NCBI RefSeq assembly: GCF_000613805.1
Contig: NZ_BAJR01000012.1
Location: 20,465 to 84,464, forward strand
Direction of reading: 5' to 3'
Length of the DNA: 64,000 nucleotides
From: Phocaeicola paurosaccharolyticus JCM 15092
Lineage (GTDB): Bacteria; Bacteroidota; Bacteroidia; Bacteroidales; Bacteroidaceae
Each line of letters opens with the position of its first letter. The stretch's first letter is position 1. The position numbers and the translations under genes are program-made. Shown here piece after piece: positions 19,775 to 30,568 of the stretch. The notes under the pieces were generated by a model. It ran no database searches. It was given only the letters and a program-made list of their open reading frames with translations, and was not told the origin of the DNA.

Positions 19775-21103
19775 TTACTCAATAGTCATCTTACGAATAG
19801 CACGTGAATTCTCTTCACCTATGAAGAAATTCTCTTCTGAGTCTATGGCAATTGCCAAAGGACAGTCGAAGAAACAATCAGTAGGGAAGCCGTTAACCTT
19901 TCCTGAACGGTCTGGTGTACCTGCTACTAGAGTGACTAATCTACCTTTAATCTTTACAATACAATGAGCATTTCTCAAGCATACATAAAGTTCACCATAG
20001 CTGTTTACAGCCATACCACAAGGTTGTTTCAATACAGCATCATTTAATCTGTCACCAAATGCAGAAGCCATCCATCCCGGCTTGAAACCTGCATAACGTT
20101 CAACCTGCCACTTATTATCGCTATCTTTCCATAACTTCAAGATACCGTTATCATCAGGATATGAAGCAAAGAAACACTTATCGAATTTGCTATAGGTCAA
20201 ATAGTGTCTCCATTGACCGGTGTTAAGGCCATTGAATGCAGGAAAATCACCTTTATTTATTACTTTTTTGTAACTCTTATCAGAGATGTTGATCTCATAG
20301 AGACCATCTCCTGACATACAGTATAAAAGGTTATTATCTTCAGCATAAGTCAATGCTCCTTGGCTATCACCCTGGAATGGAACTGAAAGGCCAATAGAGT
20401 TCAATGTCCATCCATCTTCACGTGTTGCTGTGTATATAGCTCCACCGTTACGAGGCATTAATGCAATCTTGTTTCTAGAGTTATCTACAGCAATAGAGCC
20501 CATGTAACCTACATTAATAAGACGCATAACCATATTGTCATCGAAAGAGACAAAATATGTTCTGTCATTCCATCCTCCTACAACGAAGATCAGGTTATCC
20601 TGTTTTTTACCTCCTACAGCGACTAAGTTTGATGAATATTCAATTTTTGTCTCATCAAGAAGGCTTTGGTCTTTCCAACTGCCGCTCCAGTCATCCAATT
20701 TACCTACAACAGATTTTACAGATTGAGTCTGATAATATTTGAATTTTGCACTCTCAGATTCATAAGGTTGTCCGTCTACTTCTACAGTAATCTTGTTGAA
20801 TCCCGGTTTCTGCTTTGGAATCAATCCATAAAGTTCTCTACCATCGCAGCTTACTAATACTGCTTTCTTATCACCGAAGAATACTTTAATCTTGCTTGTG
20901 TCACTAGGAAAATTACCTTTGATAATGAAATTATCATTGATTCTTCCCCAATCAGGAGTGATTGAGCTGAAAGCAACTTCTTTGCTTGAATCATAATAAT
21001 CGCCTTTATCCGGCCATTTTTTTATCTCTTCATCAGCATTATTACACGATGAGAGTAGAAAACATGCGAAAAGGAAGAGAAAATTTAGCTTTTTTGTTTT
21101 CAT
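19775..21103 (-). CDS. IPT/TIG-NHL-repeat surface lipoprotein
   Basis: 442 residues, lipobox LLSSCNNAD. An immunoglobulin-like IPT/TIG domain (about 45-115; ITPDWGRINDNFIIKGNFP) is followed by a beta-propeller of NHL-like repeats (about 140-442), with blades such as LKQPCGMAVNSYGELYV and CPLAIAIDSEENFFIGE. It is the first gene of the leftward operon, ahead of SusC, SusD, the DUF1735-type lipoprotein and the MG2/plug gene. Its likely role is glycan binding at the surface; no catalytic residues are visible. First position in the operon, before susC, is less common for such accessory proteins. Confidence 0.8.
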   Translation of the reverse strand: MKTKKLNFLFLFACFLLSSCNNADEEIKKWPDKGDYYDSSKEVAFSSITPDWGRINDNFIIKGNFPSDTSKIKVFFGDKKAVLVSCDGRELYGLIPKQKPGFNKITVEVDGQPYESESAKFKYYQTQSVKSVVGKLDDWSGSWKDQSLLDETKIEYSSNLVAVGGKKQDNLIFVVGGWNDRTYFVSFDDNMVMRLINVGYMGSIAVDNSRNKIALMPRNGGAIYTATREDGWTLNSIGLSVPFQGDSQGALTYAEDNNLLYCMSGDGLYEINISDKSYKKVINKGDFPAFNGLNTGQWRHYLTYSKFDKCFFASYPDDNGILKLWKDSDNKWQVERYAGFKPGWMASAFGDRLNDAVLKQPCGMAVNSYGELYVCLRNAHCIVKIKGRLVTLVAGTPDRSGKVNGFPTDCFFDCPLAIAIDSEENFFIGEENSRAIRKMTIE

Positions 21104-21641
21104 AATATTAAGTTCTGGGGTTGATGTTTTTCATAATCAGAGCGTATCATACCACCCCTGTTATGTATAGATATGCTCCATGTTTGTTAAGGAAATGTAT
21201 TAAGGGGGTCTATCTTAAATTACATTTCATAGAGATGAATGGGCAGACTTCATCCATCATTAATAATTTTGTTCATACATAATCAGATTAGATTTAACAA
21301 ATGGTTATTGTGCGCATACATAAATAGTATGCCATCTTTTAATGACGATAAAAGTAAATACCAAGTGTAAAACCAATTTTATATAATAGATATATCTTTT
21401 TTGAATTTAGATATTAATGAGATTTTAACTATTTCGAATTCTGAAATCGTTGAAGAAAAATATATGTTCCTTATAAATAAGCAGACAAATAGTGTGTTGT
21501 AAATAGCTGATAAACAGTGGTGTAAAAATGCAATATCTAATATCTAAAATCATATATCTATAATTGAAAATGGCTGTGATTGTAGATGCTTATATTTGCA
21601 TAACTTAAATTTAATCTGTCTTAATTTATTATTAAAAGAAA
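21104..21641. other. Divergent intergenic region of PUL A
   Basis: 538 bases separate the leftward SusCD operon from the rightward enzyme operon, so both promoters should be here. I see one inverted repeat, GCATAC-7 bases-GTATGC at 21314-21332, and one -7 box for the rightward operon (21591-21598). No gene or larger repeat was found. It is the most likely binding region of the hybrid sensor's AraC domain. Confidence 0.55.
21564..21598 (+). promoter_or_regulatory. Promoter of the CE6-GH5/GH127/GH97/GH43 operon
   Basis: A -7 box TATATTTG at 21591-21598 matches TAnnTTTG. The nearest -33-like TTG is at 21564-21566, 24 bases upstream, longer than the usual spacing near 19. The start codon is 44 bases further on. 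Confidence 0.45.
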
Positions 21642-24311
21642 ATGAAAAACACGCTAATTTGTATGTTATGTACTCTCTTCACTTTAAGTTTCTTCTCCTG
21701 TTCGGATGAGGATATAGTGAAGAAAGAGACTCCACCTGTAGTTATTGATGGGGTTGACAAATCAAAGCATCAGATTTATCTCTGTTTTGGTCAGTCTAAC
21801 ATGGAAGGTAATGCAGCTATTGAGCAAATAGATTTAGAAGGAGTAGATTCTCGTTTTAAAGTTATGTGTGCAACAACTTCCGACGAATCACACAACTCAC
21901 GTAAAATGGGAGAGTGGTATACTGCAACTCCTCCACTCTGCAGATGGGAAACAGGTCTGACACCTGTTGACTATTTCGGTCGTAAACTTGTTGAGAATCT
22001 CCCTTCGGATGTAAAAGTGGGAGTGATAGTTGTAGCCATGGGTGGAAGCGGTATTGATGCTTTCGACAAGGATAACTACAAGAGTTATTATAACAGTGCC
22101 GATGCATGGCAGAAAGGACTTATGGATGCATATGGCGGTTCTCCTTATTCACGACTTGTAGAAATGGCAAAAAAGGCTCAGGAAACTGGAGTTATTAAAG
22201 GTATCCTTCTTCATCAGGGTGAAAGCAATAATATGCAACAGGATTGGCCTACAAAGGTTAAGAAGATACGCGATGATCTTATGAATGATCTCAAACTGTC
22301 AGCCGACAGCGTACCTTTGCTTGTTGGTGAGATGCTTGACAAGGACCAGGGAGGAGTATGCTGGGGTATGAATGAAATCATAGCAACAATTCCACAAAAA
22401 ATAGATAATTCACATGTCATCTCATCGAAGGATTGTCCTGGTAGAGAGGATCATCTGCATTTCACAGCAGAGGGCTATAGTAAGATAGGTCGCCGTTATG
22501 CAGATCAGATGCTTACATTGTTGGGTATCCGTAAGTCAGACTTATCGCCATTGAAAGTGGTAGGACGTTACCTTAAAAATGAGGATGGTAAGATTGTCAA
22601 TCTTCATGGTTTTGCACAGACATATAGCCCTTGGTTTAATGAGGAGGGTAGAATATGGAGCAACTATGATGTTGCAGCTTGTCTTAAATACAACCAGGGA
22701 CTTATAGATCGTATACTTTCAGCAGGATGGAAGATGGATTTCGTACGTCTTCATATGGATCCGTACTGGTCTAATACACCTGGAGTGAGAGTAACAGGGG
22801 AGAATGATATATCAGCCTTCTCAATAGACCGCTTCAAGAAATATCTGGATGAAGTATTTATTCATATGGCTAAATATGCCAATTCAAAGGGTCTATATGT
22901 AGTTATGCGCCCACCGGGAGTGTGTCCTGAGAATATATATGTAGGAGATAAATATCAGAAATACCTTATAGATGTATGGAGTGTAGTAGCTCAGCATAAG
23001 GATTTGCAGAATAATCCGGGTATAATGTTTGAACTTGCCAATGAACCAGTAAAGATTCTGGGAAGAGATGGCAGCAGTACACTTACACGTGATGAAGAGT
23101 TCAGAGATATAACTGCATATTTTCAGACTATAGCAGATGCTATACGAACTAAAGGTGCAAAAAATATATTATGGATTCCCGGATTAGGATGGCAGTCTGA
23201 ATATAGAGGATTTGCTAAATATCCTGTTACAGGAGATAATATAGGTTATGCAGTGCACGTTTATCCCGGATGGTTCAACAGTGGATCGGGATATGAGGCA
23301 TTCCAAAGAGGATGGGATGAGCAGGTGAAACCGGCTGCCGATATTGCACCAATCATGGTTACTGAGATGGATTGGGCTCCAGAGAAGTATAACTCTTCAT
23401 GGGGTAAGGCTTTAACAGGAGTAGTAGGAGGCGAAGGATTTGGTGCCAACTTCAAGTATATCACAGACAATGCTGGAAATGTAAGCTGGTTGCTCTTTAC
23501 AGGACCAAATCTGTTGGCAAACTTCCAAAATATTCCGGGTATTCCTGGAGCATATACATTCCTTAATGACCCAGAAGCATGTCCATGGCCAATATACCAC
23601 TGGTATAAGGATTATGCAGACAATAGCGGAGGAGTTATAAACAGTGCTTTAGATAAACTTGAGATAGTTGGTTTGACAAGTACCTCAATATCAATTCTTA
23701 CAGGAGGTAGCCGTTCAATTATCCTTAAAGCCTATTATAAGAATGGAGCAGTAGATATAGTAACTTCAAAGGCAACATATACCAGCTCTGCTGCAACAGT
23801 TGCTACTGTTACCGATGGTAAGATAAAGGCTTTGAAAGATGGAGTGTCAACAATTACAATAAATTATCAGGGACCTCTTGGCGATAGTAAGTCGTTGACA
23901 CTTAGTGTGACAGCTTCTACATTCCCACTTACAGCAGATGGATTTAATCCAAGTATCTGGGAAAAGGGTACCTTCAATGCTGCAACAAAAACTTTGGTGA
24001 CAGGTCAGTATGGTTTCGGAGGGTGGCAATACTCAGAAGGAGTAAACCTCTCTTCATACAAACGTCTGGTAGTTGAACTTGGCAATGACAATACTTGTCA
24101 GGCATCATTCAGGCTATTTGACTCAAATAACTATTGGGGCAGCGCTGCAATGTACAGTTTTGGCTCTTCACGCACTCTGACTATAGACCTTCACACTATG
24201 GTAAGAGATTCTGATAAGAGCCCGGTAGATCCATCCCATCTCTATATCATAGGATTCTGGTCTACCGGTGGAAAAGATATTGTTATAAATAGCATAAGAT
24301 TGGAAGAATAA
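21642..24311 (+). CDS. CE6-like acetylesterase / GH5 glycanase fusion lipoprotein
   Basis: 889 residues, lipobox SFFSCSDE. The N-terminal domain (about 45-300) is a SASA/CE6-type SGNH esterase: CFGQSNMEGN (Ser), LLHQGESN and the terminal DHLHF (Asp-His). Residues about 305-660 form a GH5 glycanase: acid/base Glu in FELANEP, then HVYPGW and nucleophile Glu in MVTEMDW. A BIG_2-like Ig domain (about 670-755) and a C-terminal beta-sandwich, possibly carbohydrate-binding (about 760-889), complete it. One protein would remove acetyl groups and cut the backbone at the cell surface. The GH5 subfamily and the exact substrate cannot be told. It opens a four-gene operon and is followed 12 bases later by GH127. 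Confidence 0.85.
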   Translation: MKNTLICMLCTLFTLSFFSCSDEDIVKKETPPVVIDGVDKSKHQIYLCFGQSNMEGNAAIEQIDLEGVDSRFKVMCATTSDESHNSRKMGEWYTATPPLCRWETGLTPVDYFGRKLVENLPSDVKVGVIVVAMGGSGIDAFDKDNYKSYYNSADAWQKGLMDAYGGSPYSRLVEMAKKAQETGVIKGILLHQGESNNMQQDWPTKVKKIRDDLMNDLKLSADSVPLLVGEMLDKDQGGVCWGMNEIIATIPQKIDNSHVISSKDCPGREDHLHFTAEGYSKIGRRYADQMLTLLGIRKSDLSPLKVVGRYLKNEDGKIVNLHGFAQTYSPWFNEEGRIWSNYDVAACLKYNQGLIDRILSAGWKMDFVRLHMDPYWSNTPGVRVTGENDISAFSIDRFKKYLDEVFIHMAKYANSKGLYVVMRPPGVCPENIYVGDKYQKYLIDVWSVVAQHKDLQNNPGIMFELANEPVKILGRDGSSTLTRDEEFRDITAYFQTIADAIRTKGAKNILWIPGLGWQSEYRGFAKYPVTGDNIGYAVHVYPGWFNSGSGYEAFQRGWDEQVKPAADIAPIMVTEMDWAPEKYNSSWGKALTGVVGGEGFGANFKYITDNAGNVSWLLFTGPNLLANFQNIPGIPGAYTFLNDPEACPWPIYHWYKDYADNSGGVINSALDKLEIVGLTSTSISILTGGSRSIILKAYYKNGAVDIVTSKATYTSSAATVATVTDGKIKALKDGVSTITINYQGPLGDSKSLTLSVTASTFPLTADGFNPSIWEKGTFNAATKTLVTGQYGFGGWQYSEGVNLSSYKRLVVELGNDNTCQASFRLFDSNNYWGSAAMYSFGSSRTLTIDLHTMVRDSDKSPVDPSHLYIIGFWSTGGKDIVINSIRLEE

Positions 24312-24323
24312 AATATTTGATTC

Positions 24324-26705
24324 ATGAAAAGAGATAAAATAATTGCTATTGCTATCGCACTGTTTCTAAATGCAGGAACGATAGCTGCTCAGGAGAGACT
24401 CTATCCCAATACATTCTCATTGGGTGATGTCACTCTTCTTGATGGACCGTTCAAACATGCACAAGAGTTGAACCTCAAGGTATTATTGAAGTATGATGTG
24501 GATCGTCTTCTGGCACCATATCTTAAAGAGGCAGGATTGCCAAAGAAAGCTGAATGCTTTCCAAACTGGTCAGGACTTGACGGACATGTAGCCGGACATT
24601 ATCTATCTGCGATGGCAATGAACTACGCATCAACAGGTAATCAGGAGTGTAAAAAGCGCATGGATTACATGATTTCTGAGCTGAAACGTTGTCAGGACAA
24701 GAATGGTAATGGCTATCTGGGAGGTGTCCCTGATGGCATGCAGGTGTGGGAAGGAATCAAGAGTGGCCATCCTGAACAGATATGGAAACTGTGGGCACCA
24801 TGGTATAATATCCATAAGATGTATGCCGGACTGCGTGATGCATGGCTTTACACCGGTAACGAGGAGGCACGTACAATGTTTCTGAAACTATGCGATTGGG
24901 CAATAACAATTATTTCCCCATTGAGTGATGCTCAGATGGAGGCTATGCTCGAAAATGAATTTGGTGGGATGAACGAGAGTTTTGCTGATGCTTATCAGAT
25001 GACTAAAGATGAGAAGTATCTTATCGCAGCAAAACGTTTTTCTCATAGATGGTTACTTGACAGCATGGTTAAAGGGGTGGACAACCTAGATAACAAACAT
25101 GCAAATACTCAGGTACCTAAGGTAATAGGTTACGGAAGGGTTGCTCAACTCGACAATAATGCAGATTATAAGAGAGCTGCAACGTTCTTCTGGGACTGTG
25201 TAGCTAACAGACGCTCACTCTCTTTCGGAGGAAATAGTCGCAGAGAGCATTTTCCCTCTAAAGATGATTGCATAAGCTATGTAGAGGATCGTCAAGGCCC
25301 TGAGACATGTAACACTTATAACATGTTGAAGCTTACAGAGGACCTTTTCCGTATGGATCCTAAGGCTGAATATGCAGAGTTCTATGAACGTGCACTATTT
25401 AATCATATACTCTCCTCTCAACATCCTGAACATGGAGGCTATGTATACTTTACATCGGCAAGACCATCTCATTATAGAGTATATTCAACTCCTAACTCAG
25501 CTATGTGGTGTTGTGTTGGAACAGGTATGGAGAACCATAGCAAATATGAGGAGTTTATCTATACACACTCTGGTGACTCACTATTTGTGAATCTATTCAT
25601 CGCATCCAACGTGCAGTGGAAAGATAAGAATGTTTCATTAACACAGATGACGCAGTTCCCTGACCAGTCGACAAGTAGATTGATTGTTAATGTAAAGAAA
25701 CCAACTCGCTTTAAGCTACTTATACGTCGTCCGTCATGGGTGAAGGGTGATATGAAGGTGATCTGCAATGGAAAAGATTATGCAGCAGGTGTAAAAGATC
25801 CTTCGTATATTGTTATCAATAGGATATGGAAAAATGGTGAGAGTGTGACATTAGATATGCCTATGGGTATATCTGTTGAGTCTCTTCCAAATGTTCCAAA
25901 CTATCTTTCACTGAAATATGGTCCCATAGTACTTGCTTCACGTAATGGTACACAGGATCTTGTAGGTCTTAAAGCAGATGATAGCCGTTTCGGTCAGATA
26001 GCCGATGGCCCGCTGGTATCAATATTTGATGCTCCATATATGCGTGGTAGCCGTGAAGAGATTGAGAAGAAATTGAGTAATATCAAACCTGTAAAAGGTG
26101 AACCACTCTGTTTCACAGTGCCTGATCTTTTTGGAGGTGATAAGTTCTCGAATATGAAGCTCGAACCGTTTTTCCGTGTACACGACTGTAGATATTGCGT
26201 CTACTGGTTAAGTATGGACGATGATGCATACAACAAGTTCCAATCGGATATGCTAGCAAAGGAGAAAGCGAAGATGGAGCTGGACAGACGTACTATAGAT
26301 CGTGTTGCTCCTGGTGAACAGCAGCCGGAGACTGACCATGCCATGAAAAATGAACGCTCATCAAGAGGATATTATGAAGGAGAACCTTGGCGTGATGCAA
26401 GTGGAGGAGGGTATTTCTCATATATGATGAATACCAACAATGAAGATAATCTATCATTAATGGTACGCTATTGGGGTAATGAGAATTCTGGAAACCGTAC
26501 CTTTGATATTCTTATTGACGGAAAACTTCTTGTCACCGAGAATACAAAGAACAAATGGAGAAAGAATGAATTTGTAAATGTGGAATACACTATTCCTGCT
26601 GAGATGATTAAAGGTAAATCAAAGGTTGAAGTTAAATTCCAACCTAAAGATGATGCTGTTGCCGGCGGAATATTCTATGTGAGATTACTTAAAAAACAAT
26701 TATAA
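24324..26705 (+). CDS. GH127 beta-L-arabinofuranosidase
   Basis: 793 residues with a signal peptide (NAGTIAAQE). The (alpha/alpha)6 barrel is that of family GH127 (formerly DUF1680): LLDGPFKHAQELN, DGHVAGHYLSAMAMNYA, NEFGGMNE. The zinc/cysteine site of this family is present: GPETCNTYNML (Glu and Cys, about 325-330) and WCCVGTGMENH (Cys pair, about 396). Family members release beta-L-arabinofuranose from oligosaccharides, by retaining catalysis with a Cys nucleophile. The C-terminal extension (about 560-793) is beta-rich. It is exported to the periplasm and co-transcribed with its neighbours (gaps 12 and 16 bases). Confidence 0.88.
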   Translation: MKRDKIIAIAIALFLNAGTIAAQERLYPNTFSLGDVTLLDGPFKHAQELNLKVLLKYDVDRLLAPYLKEAGLPKKAECFPNWSGLDGHVAGHYLSAMAMNYASTGNQECKKRMDYMISELKRCQDKNGNGYLGGVPDGMQVWEGIKSGHPEQIWKLWAPWYNIHKMYAGLRDAWLYTGNEEARTMFLKLCDWAITIISPLSDAQMEAMLENEFGGMNESFADAYQMTKDEKYLIAAKRFSHRWLLDSMVKGVDNLDNKHANTQVPKVIGYGRVAQLDNNADYKRAATFFWDCVANRRSLSFGGNSRREHFPSKDDCISYVEDRQGPETCNTYNMLKLTEDLFRMDPKAEYAEFYERALFNHILSSQHPEHGGYVYFTSARPSHYRVYSTPNSAMWCCVGTGMENHSKYEEFIYTHSGDSLFVNLFIASNVQWKDKNVSLTQMTQFPDQSTSRLIVNVKKPTRFKLLIRRPSWVKGDMKVICNGKDYAAGVKDPSYIVINRIWKNGESVTLDMPMGISVESLPNVPNYLSLKYGPIVLASRNGTQDLVGLKADDSRFGQIADGPLVSIFDAPYMRGSREEIEKKLSNIKPVKGEPLCFTVPDLFGGDKFSNMKLEPFFRVHDCRYCVYWLSMDDDAYNKFQSDMLAKEKAKMELDRRTIDRVAPGEQQPETDHAMKNERSSRGYYEGEPWRDASGGGYFSYMMNTNNEDNLSLMVRYWGNENSGNRTFDILIDGKLLVTENTKNKWRKNEFVNVEYTIPAEMIKGKSKVEVKFQPKDDAVAGGIFYVRLLKKQL

Positions 26706-26721
26706 ACTCAAAAACAACAAG

Positions 26722-28680
26722 ATGCGAAAACTATTATTTATTGCTGGTCTGTTCATGCCAATGTTGGCTTTGGCACAGACGGTAGCTACAACATCGTCAC
26801 ACAGTGTAACCAGTCCTGACGGTAAACTTGTAGTCAATGTAACCTCACAAGATGGTAAGCCATCTTACAACATTGTTTACGGAGGAGTAGAGTTTCTCGG
26901 GAAATCACCACTTGGCGTTAAGTGTGACCTTGGCGATTTTACAAGCAATATGACTCTTGAGAGTGAAAAAAGTGAGAAGTTGGATCAGAAATACACTGTA
27001 CCTACTATTAAGAGCCGTAATGTTCACTATGTAGCCAACGAAACTATATATAAATTCACTCAGAACGGTAAACTAGTGTATGATATTCAGTTCCGTGTAA
27101 GCAATAATGATGTGGCATTCAGATATCATATCTATCCTCAGAAGAACAAACATTGCTGTGTGATTAATCAGGAGTTGACAGGATTTACATTGCCTGATGG
27201 TTCTACAACATTCCTTTGCCCTCAGAGCAAACCTATGCAGGGTTTTGGAAACTCATCTCCAAGTTATGAGACATCATATACTGTAGACGATGTGTTAGGA
27301 AAAAATGGTTGGGGTGAAGGCTACACTTTCCCATGCCTTTTCCGTAATGGAGATAAAGGATGGGTACTTATTTCAGAGACAGGTGTAAGCAGTAAATATT
27401 GTGCCAGCCGACTAATGGGAGGTAACGGCAATACATACTCTATAGGTTTCCCAAATCAAGGTGAGTGTAACGGAAATGGTACAGCAGCTCCTGGTCTTGC
27501 TCTTCCTGGCGATACTCCTTGGAGGACTATAACTATCGGCAAAACACTTGCTCCAATAGTTGAGACAACAGTACCTTTCGATGTTGTTGAACCTCTGTAC
27601 GAAGCATCACAAGAGTATGTTTATGGTAAGGGAAGTTGGAGTTGGATTATCGGCATGGATTCAAGCTGTAACTTCGACGAACAGAAGAGATATGTAGACT
27701 TTTCGTCAGCTATGGGCTATCAGTCAGTTCTTGTTGATGCTCTATGGGATGTACAGATTGGAAAAGAGAAGATGGCTGAACTATCTAAGTATGCTAAGAG
27801 CAAGAATGTAGGACTTTTCCTATGGTACAACTCTAATGGCTATTGGAACTCAGCTCCTCAATCTCCACGTGGTATCATGGATAATGCAATAGAGAGAAAG
27901 AAAGAGATGAAATGGCTTAAGAGCATCGGCGTTAAGGGTTTGAAAGTTGATTTCTTCGGAGGTGACAAACAGATGATGATGCAGCTATATGAAGATATTC
28001 TTTCGGATGCAAATGAGTATGGGCTTATGGTAATATTCCACGGATGTACACTTCCAAGAGGCTGGGAACGTATGTATCCTAACTTTGTTGCTTCTGAGGC
28101 TGTGCTGGCAAGTGAGAATATGCATTTCGGCCAGGGCAGCTGTGATGCTGAGGCTTTCAATGTATGCCTTCACACATTTATACGCAACACAGTAGGAAGC
28201 ATGGACTTTGGCGGCAGCACCTTGAATAAGTTCTATAATGCTAACAATGACCGTGGAACACGTCGTATGACATCCGATGTTTGTGCTTTGGCAACAGCTG
28301 TACTTTACCAGAGTGCAATGCAGCATTTCGCTATGGCTCCAAATAACCTTACAGATGCTCCTGCATGGGCTATTGACTTTATGAAACGAGTTCCAACACA
28401 GTGGGATGAGGTAAAATATATAGATGGCTATCCAGGCAAATATGTTGTAATGGCTCGCCGTTGTGGTGAAAAATGGTATATTGCAGCAGTTAATGCTCAG
28501 AAAGAGGCTTTGAATATCAAGGTTAAGCTACCTATGGTTGCTGCAGGAAGTGAGTATATGGAGTACACTGACAATGATAAGTTGGAAGGAACTGTTAAGA
28601 AAGTGAAGATGAACAAGAAGCAGGAGGTTAAACTCTATATTCCATGTAATGGTGCTTACTTGGCTGAGACGGCAGAATAA
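26722..28680 (+). CDS. GH97 alpha-glycosidase (retaining type)
   Basis: 652 residues, signal peptide ending ALAQT. The N-terminal beta-sandwich (about 20-290; SVTSPDGKLVVNVTSQDGKP) precedes a TIM barrel (about 300-560) with GLKVDFFGGD and FHGCTLPRGWERMYPN. GH97 contains two mechanisms: retaining members carry an Asp nucleophile in a VDF motif, whereas the inverting SusB type uses a different Glu. The Asp near residue 409 fits the retaining group, whose characterised member is an alpha-galactosidase. The activity here is an inference. It lies in the middle of the enzyme operon. Confidence 0.88.
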   Translation: MRKLLFIAGLFMPMLALAQTVATTSSHSVTSPDGKLVVNVTSQDGKPSYNIVYGGVEFLGKSPLGVKCDLGDFTSNMTLESEKSEKLDQKYTVPTIKSRNVHYVANETIYKFTQNGKLVYDIQFRVSNNDVAFRYHIYPQKNKHCCVINQELTGFTLPDGSTTFLCPQSKPMQGFGNSSPSYETSYTVDDVLGKNGWGEGYTFPCLFRNGDKGWVLISETGVSSKYCASRLMGGNGNTYSIGFPNQGECNGNGTAAPGLALPGDTPWRTITIGKTLAPIVETTVPFDVVEPLYEASQEYVYGKGSWSWIIGMDSSCNFDEQKRYVDFSSAMGYQSVLVDALWDVQIGKEKMAELSKYAKSKNVGLFLWYNSNGYWNSAPQSPRGIMDNAIERKKEMKWLKSIGVKGLKVDFFGGDKQMMMQLYEDILSDANEYGLMVIFHGCTLPRGWERMYPNFVASEAVLASENMHFGQGSCDAEAFNVCLHTFIRNTVGSMDFGGSTLNKFYNANNDRGTRRMTSDVCALATAVLYQSAMQHFAMAPNNLTDAPAWAIDFMKRVPTQWDEVKYIDGYPGKYVVMARRCGEKWYIAAVNAQKEALNIKVKLPMVAAGSEYMEYTDNDKLEGTVKKVKMNKKQEVKLYIPCNGAYLAETAE

Positions 28681-28701
28681 TAAGGAACAACAATTTATAT
28701 T

Positions 28702-30422
28702 ATGAATAATTTTTTATCAAAAAGTATACTCGGCTTAGCTTTGGGAATTACAGCTACAGTTGGAGTAAATGCAGCAGGCACTTTAAAAGCTGACAAAAAC
28801 AGTGCCGAGTTTTCAAAATTCATCTATCAAGGAAAAGATAGAGTTTATCAGGAGAACCCATTAAAGGAGGGAGAGTTTTATAATCCAATCCTTCAGGGAT
28901 GCTATCCTGACCCAAGTATATGTCGCAAGGGCAACGATTACTATCTTGTAACATCCACATTTGCAATGTTCCCGGGTGTACCTATCTTCCATTCTACAGA
29001 TCTTGTAAACTGGAAACAGATTGGTCACGTACTCGATCGTAAGTCACAACTCAAGGTTGAGGATTGTGGTATATCAGCAGGTATCTATGCACCGACTATC
29101 CGTTACAATGCAAACAATGATACATTCTATATGATTACTACACAGTTCTCAGGAGGTTTTGGTAATATCGTTGTTAAGACAAAAGATCCTATGAAGGGAT
29201 GGAGTGATCCTATAAAGCTTGCTTTCAATGGTATTGACCCGGACATCTTCTTCGATGATAACGGTAAGGCATATATAGTACATAATGATGCTCCGGACAG
29301 AGGCAAGGAGTTGTATGAAGGCCATCGTGTAATTAAAATTTGGGAATACGATGTAGAGAAAGATTCTGTTATTCAGGGAACATCAAAGATTATCGTTGAT
29401 GGTGGTGTAGACATTACAAAGAAACCTATCTGGATTGAGGCTCCTCACATGTATAAGAAGAATGGTAAATACTATCTTATGTGTGCTGAAGGTGGAACAG
29501 GAGATAACCATAGTGAGGTAGTATTCATCAGTGATTCACCAAAAGGCCCATTCAAACCTTGGAACAACAACCCAATACTTAGTCAGCGTCATCTTCCAAC
29601 AGATCGCCCAAATAAAATTGACTGGGCAGGACATGCAGATATCGTTGAGGGACAGGATGGAAAATATTATGGAGTATTCTTAGGTATACGTCCTAACACA
29701 GCTAACATGGTGAATACAGGTCGTGAGACATTCATCCTTCCGGTTGACTGGAGCGGTACTTTCCCTGTATTCGAGAATGGTCTTATTCCTATGGAGTGCA
29801 AGATTAAAACACCGGCTGGTGTTGTGAACCATCAAGGTAAGGACGGATTCTTCCAGAATGGTAATTTCACATTTACAGAGAATTTCACCTCTGCTAATTT
29901 GGACTACCGTTGGGTCGGTCTTCGTACAGATCCTAAGGATATTGTTACTATAGGCAAGAAGGGTGGACTAAAGATGGTTACTTATGCATCAAACATTAAA
30001 GAAGTTAAGCCAATCTCTGCACTTTTCTATCGTCAGCAGCATGCACGTTTCTCAGCACAGACAACAGTTAACTTCAAGCCTAAGAGTGACAATGATCTTG
30101 CAGGACTGACATGTTATCAGAGCGAGCGATTCAACTATGTATTCGGTATTACCAAAGAGGGCAAGAAAGATATATTGATTCTTGCAAGAACAGAGAGAGG
30201 CAAGACAACAATAATCGCTAAGACAGAGGTTGATGTTAAGCAGCCAATCACACTCTATGTAGATGGTATGGACAATGATTATAAGTTCAACTACTCTGTT
30301 GGTGGTGAAGTTATGAACTTGGTGGAACTGTTTCAGGAGATATTCTCTCTACCAATAGAGCAGGAGGTTTCACCGGCGCAATGATAGGACTCTACACTAC
30401 AAAAGGAAATACAATAAAATAG
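28702..30422 (+). CDS. GH43 beta-xylosidase/arabinofuranosidase-type enzyme (frameshifted end)
   Basis: About 573 residues after correction. Signal peptide ends GVNAAG. The GH43 propeller is at about 50-370 with CYPDPSI, NGIDPDIFF and WIEAPHMY, which carry the catalytic Asp, modulating Asp and acid Glu, and a C-terminal beta-sandwich follows (about 390-570). Uncorrected, the frame ends at 30384 with an unrelated tail (VELFQEIFSLPIEQEVSPAQ). One extra G at 30321-30322 (GGG for GG) restores NLGGTVSGDILSTN...AGGFTGAMIGLYTTKGN and the stop at 30420-30422, just before a strong terminator. It is the last gene of the operon. Confidence 0.85.
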
Positions 30423-30447
30423 TTTAGTTCAAATTAATTTTGCCATT

Positions 30448-30487
30448 ATAGGGGCTCTCTTAGAAATAGGAGAGTCCCTATTTTTTT
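30448..30487 (+). terminator. Rho-independent terminator of the PUL A enzyme operon
   Basis: Arms 30448-30459 and 30470-30481 form a 12-bp stem with one G-T pair, followed by a run of T (30481-30487). It closes the GH43 gene. Confidence 0.85.
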
Positions 30488-30532
30488 GAGTGTTATTTTA
30501 GATACGAGTACAAAAATGTAGTATGCGATGAA

Positions 30533-30568
30533 GTCTAGATACTATTAATAATTTCTACTATTGTAGAT
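30533..30568 (+). CRISPR. Solitary type V-A (Cas12a) direct repeat
   Basis: Exactly 36 bases, starting GTCTAGAT and ending AATTTCTACTATTGTAGAT. This is the hallmark of Cas12a repeats: GTCTA at the 5' end and the stem TCTAC-TATT-GTAGA at the 3' end, which forms the handle of the guide RNA. From memory it differs at about six positions from the 36-base Francisella Cas12a repeat. The only related copy is a degenerate one at 30838-30873. No cas gene is visible in the window. Transcription from left to right would place a guide directly after 30568. Confidence 0.75.
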
